IMG/VR virus record: IMGVR_UViG_3300020061_000001
Location: 1 to 64,000 of that record
DNA length: 64,000 bases
DNA from: a virus
Direction: 5' to 3' (one strand)
The position numbers and the translations under genes are program-made. Below are positions 28,726 through 38,092 of this stretch, one piece after another. Below the pieces are notes generated by a model. The model ran no database searches. It was not told where the DNA came from and was given only the letters and a program-made list of their open reading frames with translations. How positions within the stretch are numbered: the stretch's first letter is position 1; each line of letters starts with the position of its first letter.

Positions 28726-29248
28726 ATTTGCTAACTACGGTTCTGGACCAGATTTAAAAGAAAGTACTGAGGAAGAGAAGTGGTATAACTTTGATTCTAT
28801 CTTTGTCAATGGCAGCATTGGCAATGATAGTTTCCATTACTGGGACATGACACAAACACCAGAAGATAAATACATCGAGCGTTTCGACGGCGGTGTTATT
28901 AACCATGTGCTATGTACAATGAACGACTATCTTGTGCATAAAGCGCTAATTAACATCCACAGAACATTAAAGCCAGGAGCAAAGCTGGTTGTGATTGATA
29001 TGGATTTGCTAAAAGTATTTAAATCTTATGAGGAGGGGCGAAGTGAAGACATACCGATTGATGAGGGTTCTATTGACGATAAGCTTTGTTTCGCTATCTC
29101 TGGCTACAGCACAAGGGATTCTCTATATACACCAGCAAGAATGGCGAAAGTATTGGAAGAAGCGGGGTTCCGGAAAGTAGTACAACTGGAAAGTAGTGAA
29201 TATGATACACGGCCAAAAGAGAGCCTCGTATTTGAGGCGACAAAATGA
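28712..29248 (+). CDS. SAM-dependent methyltransferase
   Basis: 178 residues from MFPFKF. GGVINHVLCTMNDYLVHKALINIHRTLKPGAKLVVIDMD is the late half of a class I methyltransferase. The N-terminal SAM loop is divergent (FANYGSGPDL). It lies in the glycosyltransferase group and may methylate the same glycan. Confidence 0.75.
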   Translation: MFPFKFANYGSGPDLKESTEEEKWYNFDSIFVNGSIGNDSFHYWDMTQTPEDKYIERFDGGVINHVLCTMNDYLVHKALINIHRTLKPGAKLVVIDMDLLKVFKSYEEGRSEDIPIDEGSIDDKLCFAISGYSTRDSLYTPARMAKVLEEAGFRKVVQLESSEYDTRPKESLVFEATK

Positions 29249-29454
29249 GAGCTAAATATCAAGTGAGAAAACAAAACGTTAATCGAGTTGAACGCATTGT
29301 GGTTTGCATTGGTTGTGGCAAAAGAAAAATTGTTGAGATACCTGGGTTTATGCCAATTGCAAATCCTACAAGGGTTAAACCTCCGAGTAGACTTGATTGT
29401 TGGATGAAACTGCATATATTTGTAGATATATCTAAAGTGGAGCGCATAAGATGA
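29245..29454 (+). CDS. Small CxxC protein
   Basis: 69 basic residues with CIGCGKRK and a later Cys, a partial zinc-binding pattern. Overlaps both neighbours by ATGA. Function unknown. Confidence 0.55.
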   Translation: MRAKYQVRKQNVNRVERIVVCIGCGKRKIVEIPGFMPIANPTRVKPPSRLDCWMKLHIFVDISKVERIR

Positions 29455-30485
29455 GAATTGGACTAATAGCACGAAGTGATAGAACTGGCTTGGGCAATCA
29501 GACTCGCAACTTAGCACGGATGATTCGCCCAGACGAGATTATGCTTATTAACAGCTCATTTTTTAACGGCAATAAACAATATCCAGATACCTATGCTACA
29601 TATAGTGTCACGGAGATAAACGGATTCCCGACTAACCAGCAGGTTATAGAGTGGCTTCGCGGTATAGATATTGTTATCACTTGTGAGATTTTTTACAATA
29701 CTAGATTTGTAGACCTTGCAAAGCATATGGGAGTCAAAACAATCAACCAATACAACTGGGAGTTCGCTGATTATCTTCGTCAACCTGAACTAACTTTACC
29801 CGATAAACTTATTTCTCCTAGTAGATGGCATTTAGCAGATGCACGTTCATTATGGGGCAGTGTCGAATATCTCCCCACGCCTGTGTTTGTTGATGACTTT
29901 AAAGAAGTCAGAGAACATAACCTAAAACGCACGGGCAGAAAACGCTTCTTGCATATCATGGGGAGACAAGCAGTAAATGATCGTAATGGGACAGAAGACC
30001 TCATTAGAGCTATGCGCTATAGTGGTGAAGACTTTGAATTAGTAATTAAGACACAAGTTGGTGGTGTTGTAAATACTTATAACGATCCAAGAATTACAAT
30101 TGACACATCAAGTCCAGAAAATGAAGTGGAATTGTATCGTGATTTTGATGCCATGATTCTTCCTAGACGATACGGTGGACAATGTTTGCCAATGACAGAA
30201 GCGCTCTGTGCCGGAATGCCCGTTCTTATGACCGATATTTCGCCCAATGATAAAATATTACCTCAACATTGGTTAACCCCCGCTACGGAAACAGGTAAGT
30301 TTATGACGAGAACTTTAATTGATCTTTACACTGTTAACCACGCTACTTTAGGGCAGAGATTAGACTTTTTAGCAAAAAAGGACTTGCAAGCAGAGAAGAA
30401 GATAGCATATAATATAGGGTACGAAGAGTTCTCTAATTATGAGCTTGAGGGAAAATGGGAGAAACTGATCAATGACCTTGCGTAG
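29451..30485 (+). CDS. Glycosyltransferase, GT4-like
   Basis: 344 residues. LGNQTRNLARMI at the N-terminus, a Rossmann-like middle (RKRFLHIMGRQ, NGTEDLIRAM), and the C-terminal ILPRRYGGQCLPMTEALCAGMPVLMTDISPN that binds the nucleotide-sugar in GT-B enzymes. Donor and acceptor unknown. Confidence 0.85.
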   Translation: MRIGLIARSDRTGLGNQTRNLARMIRPDEIMLINSSFFNGNKQYPDTYATYSVTEINGFPTNQQVIEWLRGIDIVITCEIFYNTRFVDLAKHMGVKTINQYNWEFADYLRQPELTLPDKLISPSRWHLADARSLWGSVEYLPTPVFVDDFKEVREHNLKRTGRKRFLHIMGRQAVNDRNGTEDLIRAMRYSGEDFELVIKTQVGGVVNTYNDPRITIDTSSPENEVELYRDFDAMILPRRYGGQCLPMTEALCAGMPVLMTDISPNDKILPQHWLTPATETGKFMTRTLIDLYTVNHATLGQRLDFLAKKDLQAEKKIAYNIGYEEFSNYELEGKWEKLINDLA

Positions 30486-30714
30486 TTACATGACTACAGA
30501 TGCTTTTTACATGGTAGATGGGGAAAGTCGTTCTCTGTTTCAACGTAACGAAATAGCTCAAGTTTCTGTTGACGAAAATAATAAGATTATTGATTTAATA
30601 ATCGAGTCTAGAGAAAAAATCAAGGGTGATGCAGAAGAGGGTGCAAGAAGATATAACGAATATCAAGAACAAAAACTTATTAAGGAACAAGATGAAAATA
30701 TTAGCAGTCGGTGA
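30472..30714 (+). CDS. Hypothetical protein
   Basis: 80 residues, acidic and helical at the C-terminus, overlapping both the glycosyltransferase stop and the phosphoesterase start. No family recognised. Confidence 0.5.
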   Translation: MTLRSYMTTDAFYMVDGESRSLFQRNEIAQVSVDENNKIIDLIIESREKIKGDAEEGARRYNEYQEQKLIKEQDENISSR

Positions 30715-31327
30715 TGTGCATACGAAACAATTTGTAATAGATAGAGTTGAAAAACTGCTTCCTAAGTATGATCGTGTTATTTTTGTTGGAGATTATGCTG
30801 ACGACTTTGGTAAAGACGGTCTTGAATCCATTGATACATGGCATAGACTTTTTATGTTGCAACAAGCTAACGAAGACAAAGTAAAGCTTGTTCTTGGTAA
30901 CCATGATTTTATATACGTCAACAAAACTCCAAGTCTACAAAGTGGTTATAACGCCGTAACACAACTTTCTATCAATGCGCCAGCGTATAAATACCTAAAA
31001 GACTGGTTACTTGGCCTACCTATTACTCTAGAAGAGGATGGTGTAACTTTTTCACATGCTGGTATAGCACACGGCTGGAATGGTACTAACGAGATGGATG
31101 ATCTATGGCAAGATCATTCTCCTCTATGGGTTCGTCCAAGTTGGGGAAGTTATGCGCAAATTCCCCAGGTGTTTGGTCATACTCCTAGTGAAACTTGTTG
31201 GGAAGTTGCAAAGGATATTTGGTGTATTGATACATTCTCTACCTATGCGGATGGAACGCCTTATGGTGACCACACAATGCTCGAGATAGTTAATGGCAAA
31301 AAATTTAAGAAAATTAAAACAAAATGA
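30692..31327 (+). CDS. Calcineurin-like metallophosphoesterase
   Basis: About 211 residues from MKILAVGDVH (30692, with AAGGA upstream). GDVH, GDYADDFG, GNHD, FSHAG and FGHTPS supply the dinuclear metal site. Phage enzymes of this kind act as serine/threonine phosphatases or nucleotide phosphodiesterases. The substrate cannot be read from sequence. Confidence 0.9.
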   Translation: MKILAVGDVHTKQFVIDRVEKLLPKYDRVIFVGDYADDFGKDGLESIDTWHRLFMLQQANEDKVKLVLGNHDFIYVNKTPSLQSGYNAVTQLSINAPAYKYLKDWLLGLPITLEEDGVTFSHAGIAHGWNGTNEMDDLWQDHSPLWVRPSWGSYAQIPQVFGHTPSETCWEVAKDIWCIDTFSTYADGTPYGDHTMLEIVNGKKFKKIKTK

Positions 31328-31554
31328 CAGTAGAAGAGAGATTAGAAATAATTGATGCGAAACTAGCTGTGCTATTACGCGCTGTTTTGTCAGAGCCTCT
31401 TTATATCAAGGCTATTAGCGCCAAATCACCAAATCGTGAATGGGATAAAGCTGTTCGTGAATCAAAAGATATATTAAAACAATACAATGAAATACTAAAA
31501 ATACAAAATGAAAATATTAACAATACTGCCAGTAAGTCGCCTGACCTACCTTGA
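31324..31554 (+). CDS. Hypothetical helical protein
   Basis: 76 residues, largely helical with Lys/Asn-rich end. It overlaps the next glycosyltransferase by 47 nt in another frame, which is long for this genome, so one of the two starts may be later. Confidence 0.5.
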   Translation: MTVEERLEIIDAKLAVLLRAVLSEPLYIKAISAKSPNREWDKAVRESKDILKQYNEILKIQNENINNTASKSPDLP

Positions 31555-32287
31555 TCTTGTACTTGAATCACTATTAAACCAGTCATACGAGGAGCGTACA
31601 GCGCTTCTAGTGGTCGTTGACGGCTCGAATGACTTATATATCAAAGTTCATAATAAACTTGCGTCATTGCCCCTAAATGACGTACTATGCGTTAGGTCAA
31701 ATAACTGGGGTGATTCAGCCGTTACAATCCCACAACGCAGGGCTAGAATTAGCTCAATTCATAATCAGATTAAAAGTTTGATTGGAGAAGATATTGAGTG
31801 GATATTCTCAATTGAAGATGATGGAATTTTACCTGAAAATGCTTTATCTTGGCTTGTTAACGATGTCCAAAATTATCCAGCAGTTGGTGTTGTTACTGGT
31901 GTTGAACTAGGACGGTGGGGAACACCATATGTTGGCGCATGGAAAGTTGATAATATAGATAATCCTCGAAAGATAACATCTATGAAAAACAAAGTAGGGA
32001 CAACCGAGGTAGAAGAGGTGGATGCCTGTGGATTGTATTGTGCTTTAATCAGAGCTGATTTATATAAGATGCACAAATTTGGTTCAAGCAATGGACTCGG
32101 TCCTGATGTAAATATGGCAATAGAATTTAGGCAATTAGGTTGGAAAAATTATATAGATTGGTTCGTACCTGTCACTCATCTAACAGAGAAGAACGGCAAA
32201 ACATTATGGGTTGAAGCTACTAATGATTCTATGGTGATTAACTTAACTCCCTTAGGCCGTAGTAATGTTTGGCATGCTGGTTTATAA
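31508..32287 (+). CDS. Glycosyltransferase, GT2-like (GT-A fold)
   Basis: 259 residues. MKILTILPVSRLTYL start, ALLVVVDGSND donor loop, FSIEDDGILPENALSWL metal-binding Glu-Asp-Asp. It closes the glycan-modification group that began with the GT-B/methyltransferase fusion. Confidence 0.85.
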   Translation: MKILTILPVSRLTYLDLVLESLLNQSYEERTALLVVVDGSNDLYIKVHNKLASLPLNDVLCVRSNNWGDSAVTIPQRRARISSIHNQIKSLIGEDIEWIFSIEDDGILPENALSWLVNDVQNYPAVGVVTGVELGRWGTPYVGAWKVDNIDNPRKITSMKNKVGTTEVEEVDACGLYCALIRADLYKMHKFGSSNGLGPDVNMAIEFRQLGWKNYIDWFVPVTHLTEKNGKTLWVEATNDSMVINLTPLGRSNVWHAGL

Positions 32288-32294
32288 AATGCTA

Positions 32295-32323
32295 TTGCTT
32301 TTTTTATTTTAGTGTCGTAAAAT
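32295..32323 (+). promoter_or_regulatory. Promoter of RNA-repair genes
   Basis: TTGCTT (32295-32300), 17 bp, TAAAAT (32318-32323). The RNA ligase follows 29 nt downstream. Confidence 0.7.
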
Positions 32324-32352
32324 AGTAACAGAAACAAAGAGAGAAAAACAAA

Positions 32353-33636
32353 ATGAAACTATTAGAACCAGAAAACAGTGACTACGCAGGTGTGATAGTG
32401 CGCTTGCCAAAGCCTGTGGCTCTAGAAGGTTTAGACAACCTTGTAGGACTTCAAGTTTTGGGAAGCCAAGCACTTGTAGCAAAGACCTCTGACTACGGAG
32501 ACCTCGCATTGGTATTTACCGCAGGTACGCAGCTTTCAGAGGAATTTGCTTACAAGAATAACTTATACCGTCACAACGATAAGAACGAGAATCAGGCTGA
32601 GTCTGGATATCTTGAAGATAACCGACACATCCGCTCTCTTAAACTGCGTGGTCATCGCTCGGATGCCCTTGTGGTCAAGCTAAGTGCGCTCTCTTACATT
32701 AAGAAGTTAGATACTTCATTATTCGTTGAGGGTGATACGTTTGACCGCATTGGCGACCATGAAATTTGTAAGAAGTTTATTCGTAAGGCAACTCGCGCAC
32801 AAACAATACTAGAGAAGAACAAGAAAATCTTTAGCCGTGTTGATGAGAAGTTCTTGCCACAGCATTATGACACAGATAACTACTTCAAAAACTCACATGT
32901 TATTCCTGAAAATGCAGATGTTACTGTTACACAGAAACTACACGGAACATCTATTCGTATTGCAAATACTATCGTGCAGCGCAAGATGACATGGAAGGAC
33001 AAAGTTGCCAAGAAGATTGGTGCAGTTGTCCAAGAAAAAGAGTATGACTACGTTTACGGTTCACGCCGTGTTATTAAGGACAAGAATAATCCAAGCCACG
33101 TTCACTTCTATGACACAGATATCTGGTCCACAGAAGGTGAGAAGCTTATGGGCAAAATTCCACAGGGCTACTTGGTCTATGGTGAGCTTATTGGCTGGAC
33201 AGCAGAGGGTGCTCCACTACAGAGCAAGTACACATACCAGATTCCACAGGGAGTTGCAGACTTATACGTTTACCGTGTAGGAATGATTAACCCAGAGGGT
33301 GTTGTTGCCGACCTGACTTATGACCAGATCGCAGAGTTCTGTCGTGACCGTGAACTGAAAGTAGTCCCACTACTATGGCGCGGTAAGTACAAAGAGTTTA
33401 AACCAGAAGACTGGATTGACTTTGCTGGACATGAAGAAATGCACCGTTACAAAGAAGATGGCTTCCCAGGAGCTGTCCCACTAGATAAAGATAGCCCTTG
33501 TGATGAGGGCGTGGTAATCCGCGCAGAAGGAATTGCTCCCTTTACTCTTAAAGCTAAGAGCGCTACCTTCGTGGGTTACGATAACCAAAACATGGCAGAG
33601 GGAACTCTAGACATGGAAGAAGAAGGAAAAGTATAA
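32353..33636 (+). CDS. RNA ligase (ATP-dependent, Rnl-type)
   Basis: 427 residues. Nucleotidyltransferase motif I is TQKLHGTS with Lys195 as the AMP acceptor. Motif IV is EGVVIRAEG and motif V FTLKAKS. An N-terminal domain of about 170 residues resembles the OB-containing domain of DraRnl-type ligases. It would seal 3'-OH/5'-PO4 breaks in RNA. With the PNKP next door it forms a tRNA-repair pair like T4 Rnl1/Pnkp, which reverses host anticodon cleavage. Confidence 0.9.
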   Translation: MKLLEPENSDYAGVIVRLPKPVALEGLDNLVGLQVLGSQALVAKTSDYGDLALVFTAGTQLSEEFAYKNNLYRHNDKNENQAESGYLEDNRHIRSLKLRGHRSDALVVKLSALSYIKKLDTSLFVEGDTFDRIGDHEICKKFIRKATRAQTILEKNKKIFSRVDEKFLPQHYDTDNYFKNSHVIPENADVTVTQKLHGTSIRIANTIVQRKMTWKDKVAKKIGAVVQEKEYDYVYGSRRVIKDKNNPSHVHFYDTDIWSTEGEKLMGKIPQGYLVYGELIGWTAEGAPLQSKYTYQIPQGVADLYVYRVGMINPEGVVADLTYDQIAEFCRDRELKVVPLLWRGKYKEFKPEDWIDFAGHEEMHRYKEDGFPGAVPLDKDSPCDEGVVIRAEGIAPFTLKAKSATFVGYDNQNMAEGTLDMEEEGKV

Positions 33637-33642
33637 ACAAAA

Positions 33643-34545
33643 ATGACAAAAAAACTAAAAGTTCTTATTCTGCGCGGGTTGCCCGCAAGCGGAAAGACCA
33701 CTTATGCCAAAGAACTCGTTGAAAAAGGGTGGGTTCGTGTTGAAAAAGATGACATCAGAAGAGATGGACGTCTGTTTCGAGACGGGATATATAATCACAA
33801 AAGAGGAGATGAGTCGATTGTTCTCAAAGAAAGAAATAGGCTCATTCGTCAATCCCTTTCACAAGGAAAAAATGTTGTTAGCTCCGATACAAATCTCAAT
33901 CCAAAACATGTCACTGGACTCTCCGCAATCGCGCGAGAATTTAGCGCTACTGTTGAGCAGAAGGATTTCCTCGATGTCCCGCTCGCTGAACTAATTGAAC
34001 GTGACAAAGCAAGAGATAACTCGGTAGGAGAACAGGTAATTCGTGGGATGTTCCATAGCTTTGTTAAAAAGCTACCCACCTTCTTGAAATATGACCCAGA
34101 ACTGCCTTTTGTAGTAGTGTCAGACTTAGACGGCACTCTTACGCTAGGCCCAAAAGACCGTTCTCCTTATGAGTGGCACAAAGTTGGCAACGATGATATC
34201 AACTTAGGTGTCGCACATATGTTAGATGGTGTTACTTTAATCAATCATGCAAAGTTATTCATATTTAGTGGCCGTGATGAAGTATGTCGCCCAGAGACAG
34301 AAGCTTGGTTAGAGAAGAATGATATTGAATACGATGAACTCTATATGCGTGGAAGTGAACATGTAGATGAACGTGGCAACCAAGTTAAGGACACATTAGT
34401 CAAAGCAGATATGATAGAGAAATATATTGTTGGCAAATACAATGTCCTCTTATGGTTCGATGACCGTGTAGCAGTAGCGAATATGCTTCGTGATGTATAC
34501 GGAATAAATGTTGCACAACTTGGCGACCCTAATTATAGTTTTTAG
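33643..34545 (+). CDS. Polynucleotide kinase-phosphatase (T4 Pnkp-like)
   Basis: 300 residues. P-loop GLPASGKTT (12-20) for the 5'-kinase and DLDGTL (161-166) plus FSGRDE and WFDDR for the HAD 3'-phosphatase, in the same order as T4 Pnkp (301 residues). It would convert cyclic-phosphate/5'-OH ends left by anticodon nucleases into ligatable ends. It starts 6 nt after the RNA ligase, so the two are co-expressed. Confidence 0.94.
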   Translation: MTKKLKVLILRGLPASGKTTYAKELVEKGWVRVEKDDIRRDGRLFRDGIYNHKRGDESIVLKERNRLIRQSLSQGKNVVSSDTNLNPKHVTGLSAIAREFSATVEQKDFLDVPLAELIERDKARDNSVGEQVIRGMFHSFVKKLPTFLKYDPELPFVVVSDLDGTLTLGPKDRSPYEWHKVGNDDINLGVAHMLDGVTLINHAKLFIFSGRDEVCRPETEAWLEKNDIEYDELYMRGSEHVDERGNQVKDTLVKADMIEKYIVGKYNVLLWFDDRVAVANMLRDVYGINVAQLGDPNYSF

Positions 34546-34555
34546 AGAGGAATAT

Positions 34556-35353
34556 ATGATAGAAAAAGTAAACCCATCACACCCAGATAAAGTTGCAGAT
34601 CGTATTGCTGGCGCATTAGTTGATTATGCTTATGAGATAGAGGATGAACCAAGATGCGCATTCGAGGTTCTCATTGGACATGGTAAGGTGTATATCATTG
34701 GCGAGACATCGGTGAATATTGACACTTGGATTGTCAAAGATATAGTTAATCGTATTGCTGGTAATCTGACAGTTGAATATATTGAGGTTCCTCAAGATGT
34801 AGAGTTAGCTAAGAACCAAGAGGATGAAACTCGTGCTGGAGATAATGGTATCTTTAAGGGTGTCCCTATTAAAAAAGATATTTCTGATTTATCTGATATT
34901 GCTAAAACAATCTACGATAATTTCCCAACAGATGGTAAGTATATTTTAGCTGGCAATAGGTTAATCGTTTGTCAGTCTTATGCTTCTACATTTGTTTTAA
35001 ACGAATTTTTGTCTAAGCTGTATAAGCATGATCTTGTCATTAACCCACTCGGTTATTGGACAGGTGGGCTAGATGCCGACACTGGTGCTACAAATCGCAA
35101 ACTAGGCTCTGATATGGGTGAAGCTGTTACGGGTGGTGGTCTACACGGTAAAGACTTATCTAAAGCGGATGTAGCTGTGAATATTTATGCACATCTTAAA
35201 GCGCAAGAGACAGGTGAAGTTGTTGAACTTCATTGTGCAATTGGTGACGAGAAGATTGATGGCAAGGAATACTCGGAAATAGTGGGGATTGCTAGACAAT
35301 ATATAGAACACCTCGGAGGTTTTGAACAGCTTGCACGATGGGGATTAGTTTAA
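34556..35353 (+). CDS. Divergent, short S-adenosylmethionine synthetase
   Basis: About 265 residues from MIEKVNP, GAGAGG upstream. HPDKVADRIAGALVD, QEDETRAGDNGIFKG and GGLDADTGATNRKLG align with MetK signature regions, but the protein is about 110 residues shorter than usual and the GAGDQG motif is altered. If active it would supply SAM for the phage methyltransferases. Otherwise it may act on related substrates. Confidence 0.75.
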   Translation: MIEKVNPSHPDKVADRIAGALVDYAYEIEDEPRCAFEVLIGHGKVYIIGETSVNIDTWIVKDIVNRIAGNLTVEYIEVPQDVELAKNQEDETRAGDNGIFKGVPIKKDISDLSDIAKTIYDNFPTDGKYILAGNRLIVCQSYASTFVLNEFLSKLYKHDLVINPLGYWTGGLDADTGATNRKLGSDMGEAVTGGGLHGKDLSKADVAVNIYAHLKAQETGEVVELHCAIGDEKIDGKEYSEIVGIARQYIEHLGGFEQLARWGLV

Positions 35354-35372
35354 CGAAAATCTAAAAAAGGTA

Positions 35373-35401
35373 TTGCTTTTTTAACCACAAGCTCGTACAA
35401 T
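35373..35401 (+). promoter_or_regulatory. Promoter for leaderless pth2
   Basis: TTGCTT (35373-35378), 17 bp, TACAAT (35396-35401). ATG follows after 6 nt. Confidence 0.8.
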
Positions 35402-35407
35402 AGTAGT

Positions 35408-35956
35408 ATGAGAGAAAATCCAATACTATACGTTGTACTGAACAAAGAACTTAATATGAGTGCGGGTAAAGCAGCAGCTCAAGCTGTTCATGCAGCTATG
35501 ATGTTGCAAGGTGTTGCTGGTAGTAATCAATTTGCGGACAACTACAGGAGAACTGTGGTAGTTCTGGAAGCAGAAAACTCTGAACAAATCAGAAACTTAC
35601 ATGAATATTTAAAAAGTGCTCGTATTTATTCACAATATTACATTGACGAGGGTGTAAATGAGATTAGCGCTTATTCTATTACAGCATTGGCGGTTGTCCC
35701 GTTTGATGCAAGTGACGAGCAGAAACGAGAGATATTTGCTCCGTTTAACTTATTTGGCTATGAAGACAACGATGATTACGATGACTGTAACACTGTTTCA
35801 CCTTATAAGCCAGATTCTCAAGAGCTACAGACTCTTAAAAGAATCGAGTATACAGTTGGGTTAGTTAAGAGCCAAGTAACACCTGTCCCCAAGACTAAGC
35901 GCCCTAATTTCTTAAAGAGATTGTTAATGCGTGGATACAGAGACTTTGTTTCGTGA
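35408..35956 (+). CDS. Peptidyl-tRNA hydrolase, Pth2 family
   Basis: 182 residues. ILYVVLNKELNMSAGKAAAQAVHAA is the Pth2 active-site helix region. Pth2 releases tRNAs from abandoned peptidyl-tRNA. Normally about 120 residues, here with a roughly 60-residue C-terminal extension ending in a basic tail. Leaderless start. It fits a tRNA-recycling role beside RNA repair, CCA addition and tmRNA. Confidence 0.88.
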   Translation: MRENPILYVVLNKELNMSAGKAAAQAVHAAMMLQGVAGSNQFADNYRRTVVVLEAENSEQIRNLHEYLKSARIYSQYYIDEGVNEISAYSITALAVVPFDASDEQKREIFAPFNLFGYEDNDDYDDCNTVSPYKPDSQELQTLKRIEYTVGLVKSQVTPVPKTKRPNFLKRLLMRGYRDFVS

Positions 35957-36720
35957 AAATCTTGGTGGGCTCAACTGCTCTAGTACAGCATATTGATATT
36001 GGTCGCACTCCGCAGGACGTTGATTATTTCACTGATGAAGTCATGAAACCTAAAAAGGGTGGTAATGACCCTTTTAGTCACGAGTCATTAAAGGAATATT
36101 TTAGTGATGTTGATAGAACTGCTAGTTTAGATGAACTTTATTCCATTAAGGTGTCTCATATATTTTGGGATTTGCGCAACGGCACATGGGAAAAACACGC
36201 CAGAGATATTATGTTAATGCAAGAGAATGGCGCAAAGCTTATAGGGCCTCTTTATAAAGTGCTTTATAAGATATGGCTAGAAATTCACGGTAATAAAAAA
36301 GCTAATCTTAATCAGATGGCAGGTGAGTTCTTTAATGATAAGGTTGTCAGAATTTATGTTCACGATTCTATCCATGCTTCTGTTGCTTACTATGACACTC
36401 CACTTTACGAAAGAATATTAGCAGATGACGAAGAAGTAAAAGTAGATAAATCAAAATGGGAGGCTATGCCATTTGAGGATAAGCTTAAATGTGTAAGAGA
36501 AGAGGTATATGCTACAGCTTTGGAGCGTTTGGTAATTCCGTCCAACTATACCTATAGCCCTCGTAGAGCTTACGCATGGGCACTCCGCAGAACAGTTACA
36601 TCGCTTACTAGAGGTTGGTTCGCATTATTTATTGTCGAGAATCTCGCAGCGCTATGGTCGCCGGATGTTAATTATGTACAAGTTCATAAAGATAATAGTA
36701 ATAAACTAATAAAATTATAA
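35953..36720 (+). CDS. Nucleotidyltransferase-like protein
   Basis: 255 residues with GTG start overlapping pth2. KILVGSTALVQH and RTPQDVDYF resemble the GS and DxD elements of minimal nucleotidyltransferases seen in phages. The rest is helical. Activity uncertain. Confidence 0.6.
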   Translation: MKILVGSTALVQHIDIGRTPQDVDYFTDEVMKPKKGGNDPFSHESLKEYFSDVDRTASLDELYSIKVSHIFWDLRNGTWEKHARDIMLMQENGAKLIGPLYKVLYKIWLEIHGNKKANLNQMAGEFFNDKVVRIYVHDSIHASVAYYDTPLYERILADDEEVKVDKSKWEAMPFEDKLKCVREEVYATALERLVIPSNYTYSPRRAYAWALRRTVTSLTRGWFALFIVENLAALWSPDVNYVQVHKDNSNKLIKL

Positions 36721-36729
36721 AGGGTATAT

Positions 36730-37053
36730 ATGAGTTTTACAGCAAAAGAAGTAGAAGAGAAAATAAGTGAATTTGAAGAAGCTGGTTATGAATCAACTTA
36801 TGGTGGTGGTGTTTACTACGATCTAAAAGGCGAACAAGAAGATATAGAAGTTACAGGTTTTGGAACTTTAAAGTTTGTTGATGAGTACGGTGGTGAAGGT
36901 TCTGGTGACGAGTTTTGGGTAGTGTTTAAGGTCGGCGATCAATTCTTTCGCAAGGAAGGTTGGTACGCTTCTTACGATGGTGGAGAACTTGATGGAGAAC
37001 TATATGAGGTGAAGGCAGCAAAAGTGCAACGCACAGAATATGAGAGAATCTAA
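36730..37053 (+). CDS. Hypothetical protein (paralogue of 37153)
   Basis: 107 acidic residues. The C-terminal half (GDEFWVVFKVGDQFFRKEGWYASYDGGELDGELYEV) is alignable with the gene at 37153, so the two arose by duplication. The beta-rich pattern suggests a small sandwich fold. Function unknown. Confidence 0.65.
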   Translation: MSFTAKEVEEKISEFEEAGYESTYGGGVYYDLKGEQEDIEVTGFGTLKFVDEYGGEGSGDEFWVVFKVGDQFFRKEGWYASYDGGELDGELYEVKAAKVQRTEYERI

Positions 37054-37160
37054 TGGCTAGTAATGTAAATCGTAAATATAGGCACGTTTACTGCGGAATT
37101 GTTCATAAGCGTGGAGATTGTAAAAAGGCTAAATTAGCAAAAGGGGAAAGTAATGAGTAA
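37053..37160 (+). CDS. Tiny basic Cys/His protein
   Basis: 35 residues, very basic, with HVYCGIVHKRGDC, possibly a single zinc knuckle that binds nucleic acid. TAATG and overlapping ATGAGTAA couple it to both neighbours. Confidence 0.55.
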   Translation: MASNVNRKYRHVYCGIVHKRGDCKKAKLAKGESNE

Positions 37161-37560
37161 GACAACATTTACAGTCGATCAACTACAGGCAGCTATTAAC
37201 GAAGCTATTTTGATTGAAAAAATGTTTCCTGATCTCCCTATTAAGCTTCCTTTTACAGACGAGTTTGAATTTTGGCGAGAAGGAACATTTCCTATTACTT
37301 TTAAAAAGATAGGGAATGACCAAGAAGTAACACTAAAATGTAAAGAGTTCTTCGACGGTGAAGAGGGTGGCGACCACAACATGCGTTGTGTTATGACTGT
37401 TGGTTGGGGAAGCGACATGCGTTACTTCTTAAAGACTGGTCTTTACGATAGCTGGGACTCTAGCGAATGGGATGGTCCAATTCTTGAAGTAGAACCTAAA
37501 ACTATTGAAGTTATTCAGTGGGTGACTCGCGCCAGTAGAGAACAAGGTAATCAAAACTAA
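37153..37560 (+). CDS. Hypothetical protein (paralogue of 36730)
   Basis: 135 residues. It shares the pattern of aromatic strand - GLYDSWDSSEWDGPILEV with the gene at 36730. Acidic, soluble, beta-rich. Function unknown. Confidence 0.65.
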   Translation: MSKTTFTVDQLQAAINEAILIEKMFPDLPIKLPFTDEFEFWREGTFPITFKKIGNDQEVTLKCKEFFDGEEGGDHNMRCVMTVGWGSDMRYFLKTGLYDSWDSSEWDGPILEVEPKTIEVIQWVTRASREQGNQN

Positions 37561-37775
37561 TGAGTAGTTCTCCTTTAATGGTCCAGATTGACCTAGAGTC
37601 TATTACTACTGGTCGCCAGATGACAACTTGGGTTGAACAGGATGACTTGATAAAGCAGGGTAATCAAGTCAAGCTTAAAAATGAAGATGCTTGGTTAAAA
37701 ATAGTTAAAGTATACGAAGACGTGATTGTCCCAAAAGATCAATTGGGCGTCAGAGGGTTTAAGAATAATATATGA
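37560..37775 (+). CDS. Hypothetical protein
   Basis: 71 residues, short beta-rich protein with VKLKNEDAWLKIVKVYEDV, an SH3-like look. TAATG start. No family recognised. Confidence 0.6.
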   Translation: MSSSPLMVQIDLESITTGRQMTTWVEQDDLIKQGNQVKLKNEDAWLKIVKVYEDVIVPKDQLGVRGFKNNI

Positions 37776-38092
37776 AACCAGTAACATATAGACACAATTG
37801 GGACTCTAAAATGAGTCGAGAAGAAGAGATGGCTGAGAAGTTTGGACAACTTTTAGTTTCTCATGATACAAGTGAAGACTATGAAGAAGAGACATCCTCA
37901 CTATTTGTAAGAGATGGTGAGTATACTTGGATTGATTCTAATGGTTGTTCTTGTTGGGACGGTGATTATGATGGTTGGATTCTTGATCTTGAAGAATTAA
38001 AAGCATTGGCTAAAAAGACTTATGATAATCGTTACGATGGTCGTGATCGAGCTGAAGAACTTGTTGCAGGTTGGGTTTTGGAGAATCTATAA
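37772..38092 (+). CDS. Hypothetical acidic protein
   Basis: 106 residues, strongly acidic with CSCWDGDYDGWILDLEELKALAKK. Begins within the preceding stop (ATGA). It may be a third member of the 36730/37153 group, by the DGDYDGWIL motif. Uncertain. Confidence 0.6.
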   Translation: MKPVTYRHNWDSKMSREEEMAEKFGQLLVSHDTSEDYEEETSSLFVRDGEYTWIDSNGCSCWDGDYDGWILDLEELKALAKKTYDNRYDGRDRAEELVAGWVLENL

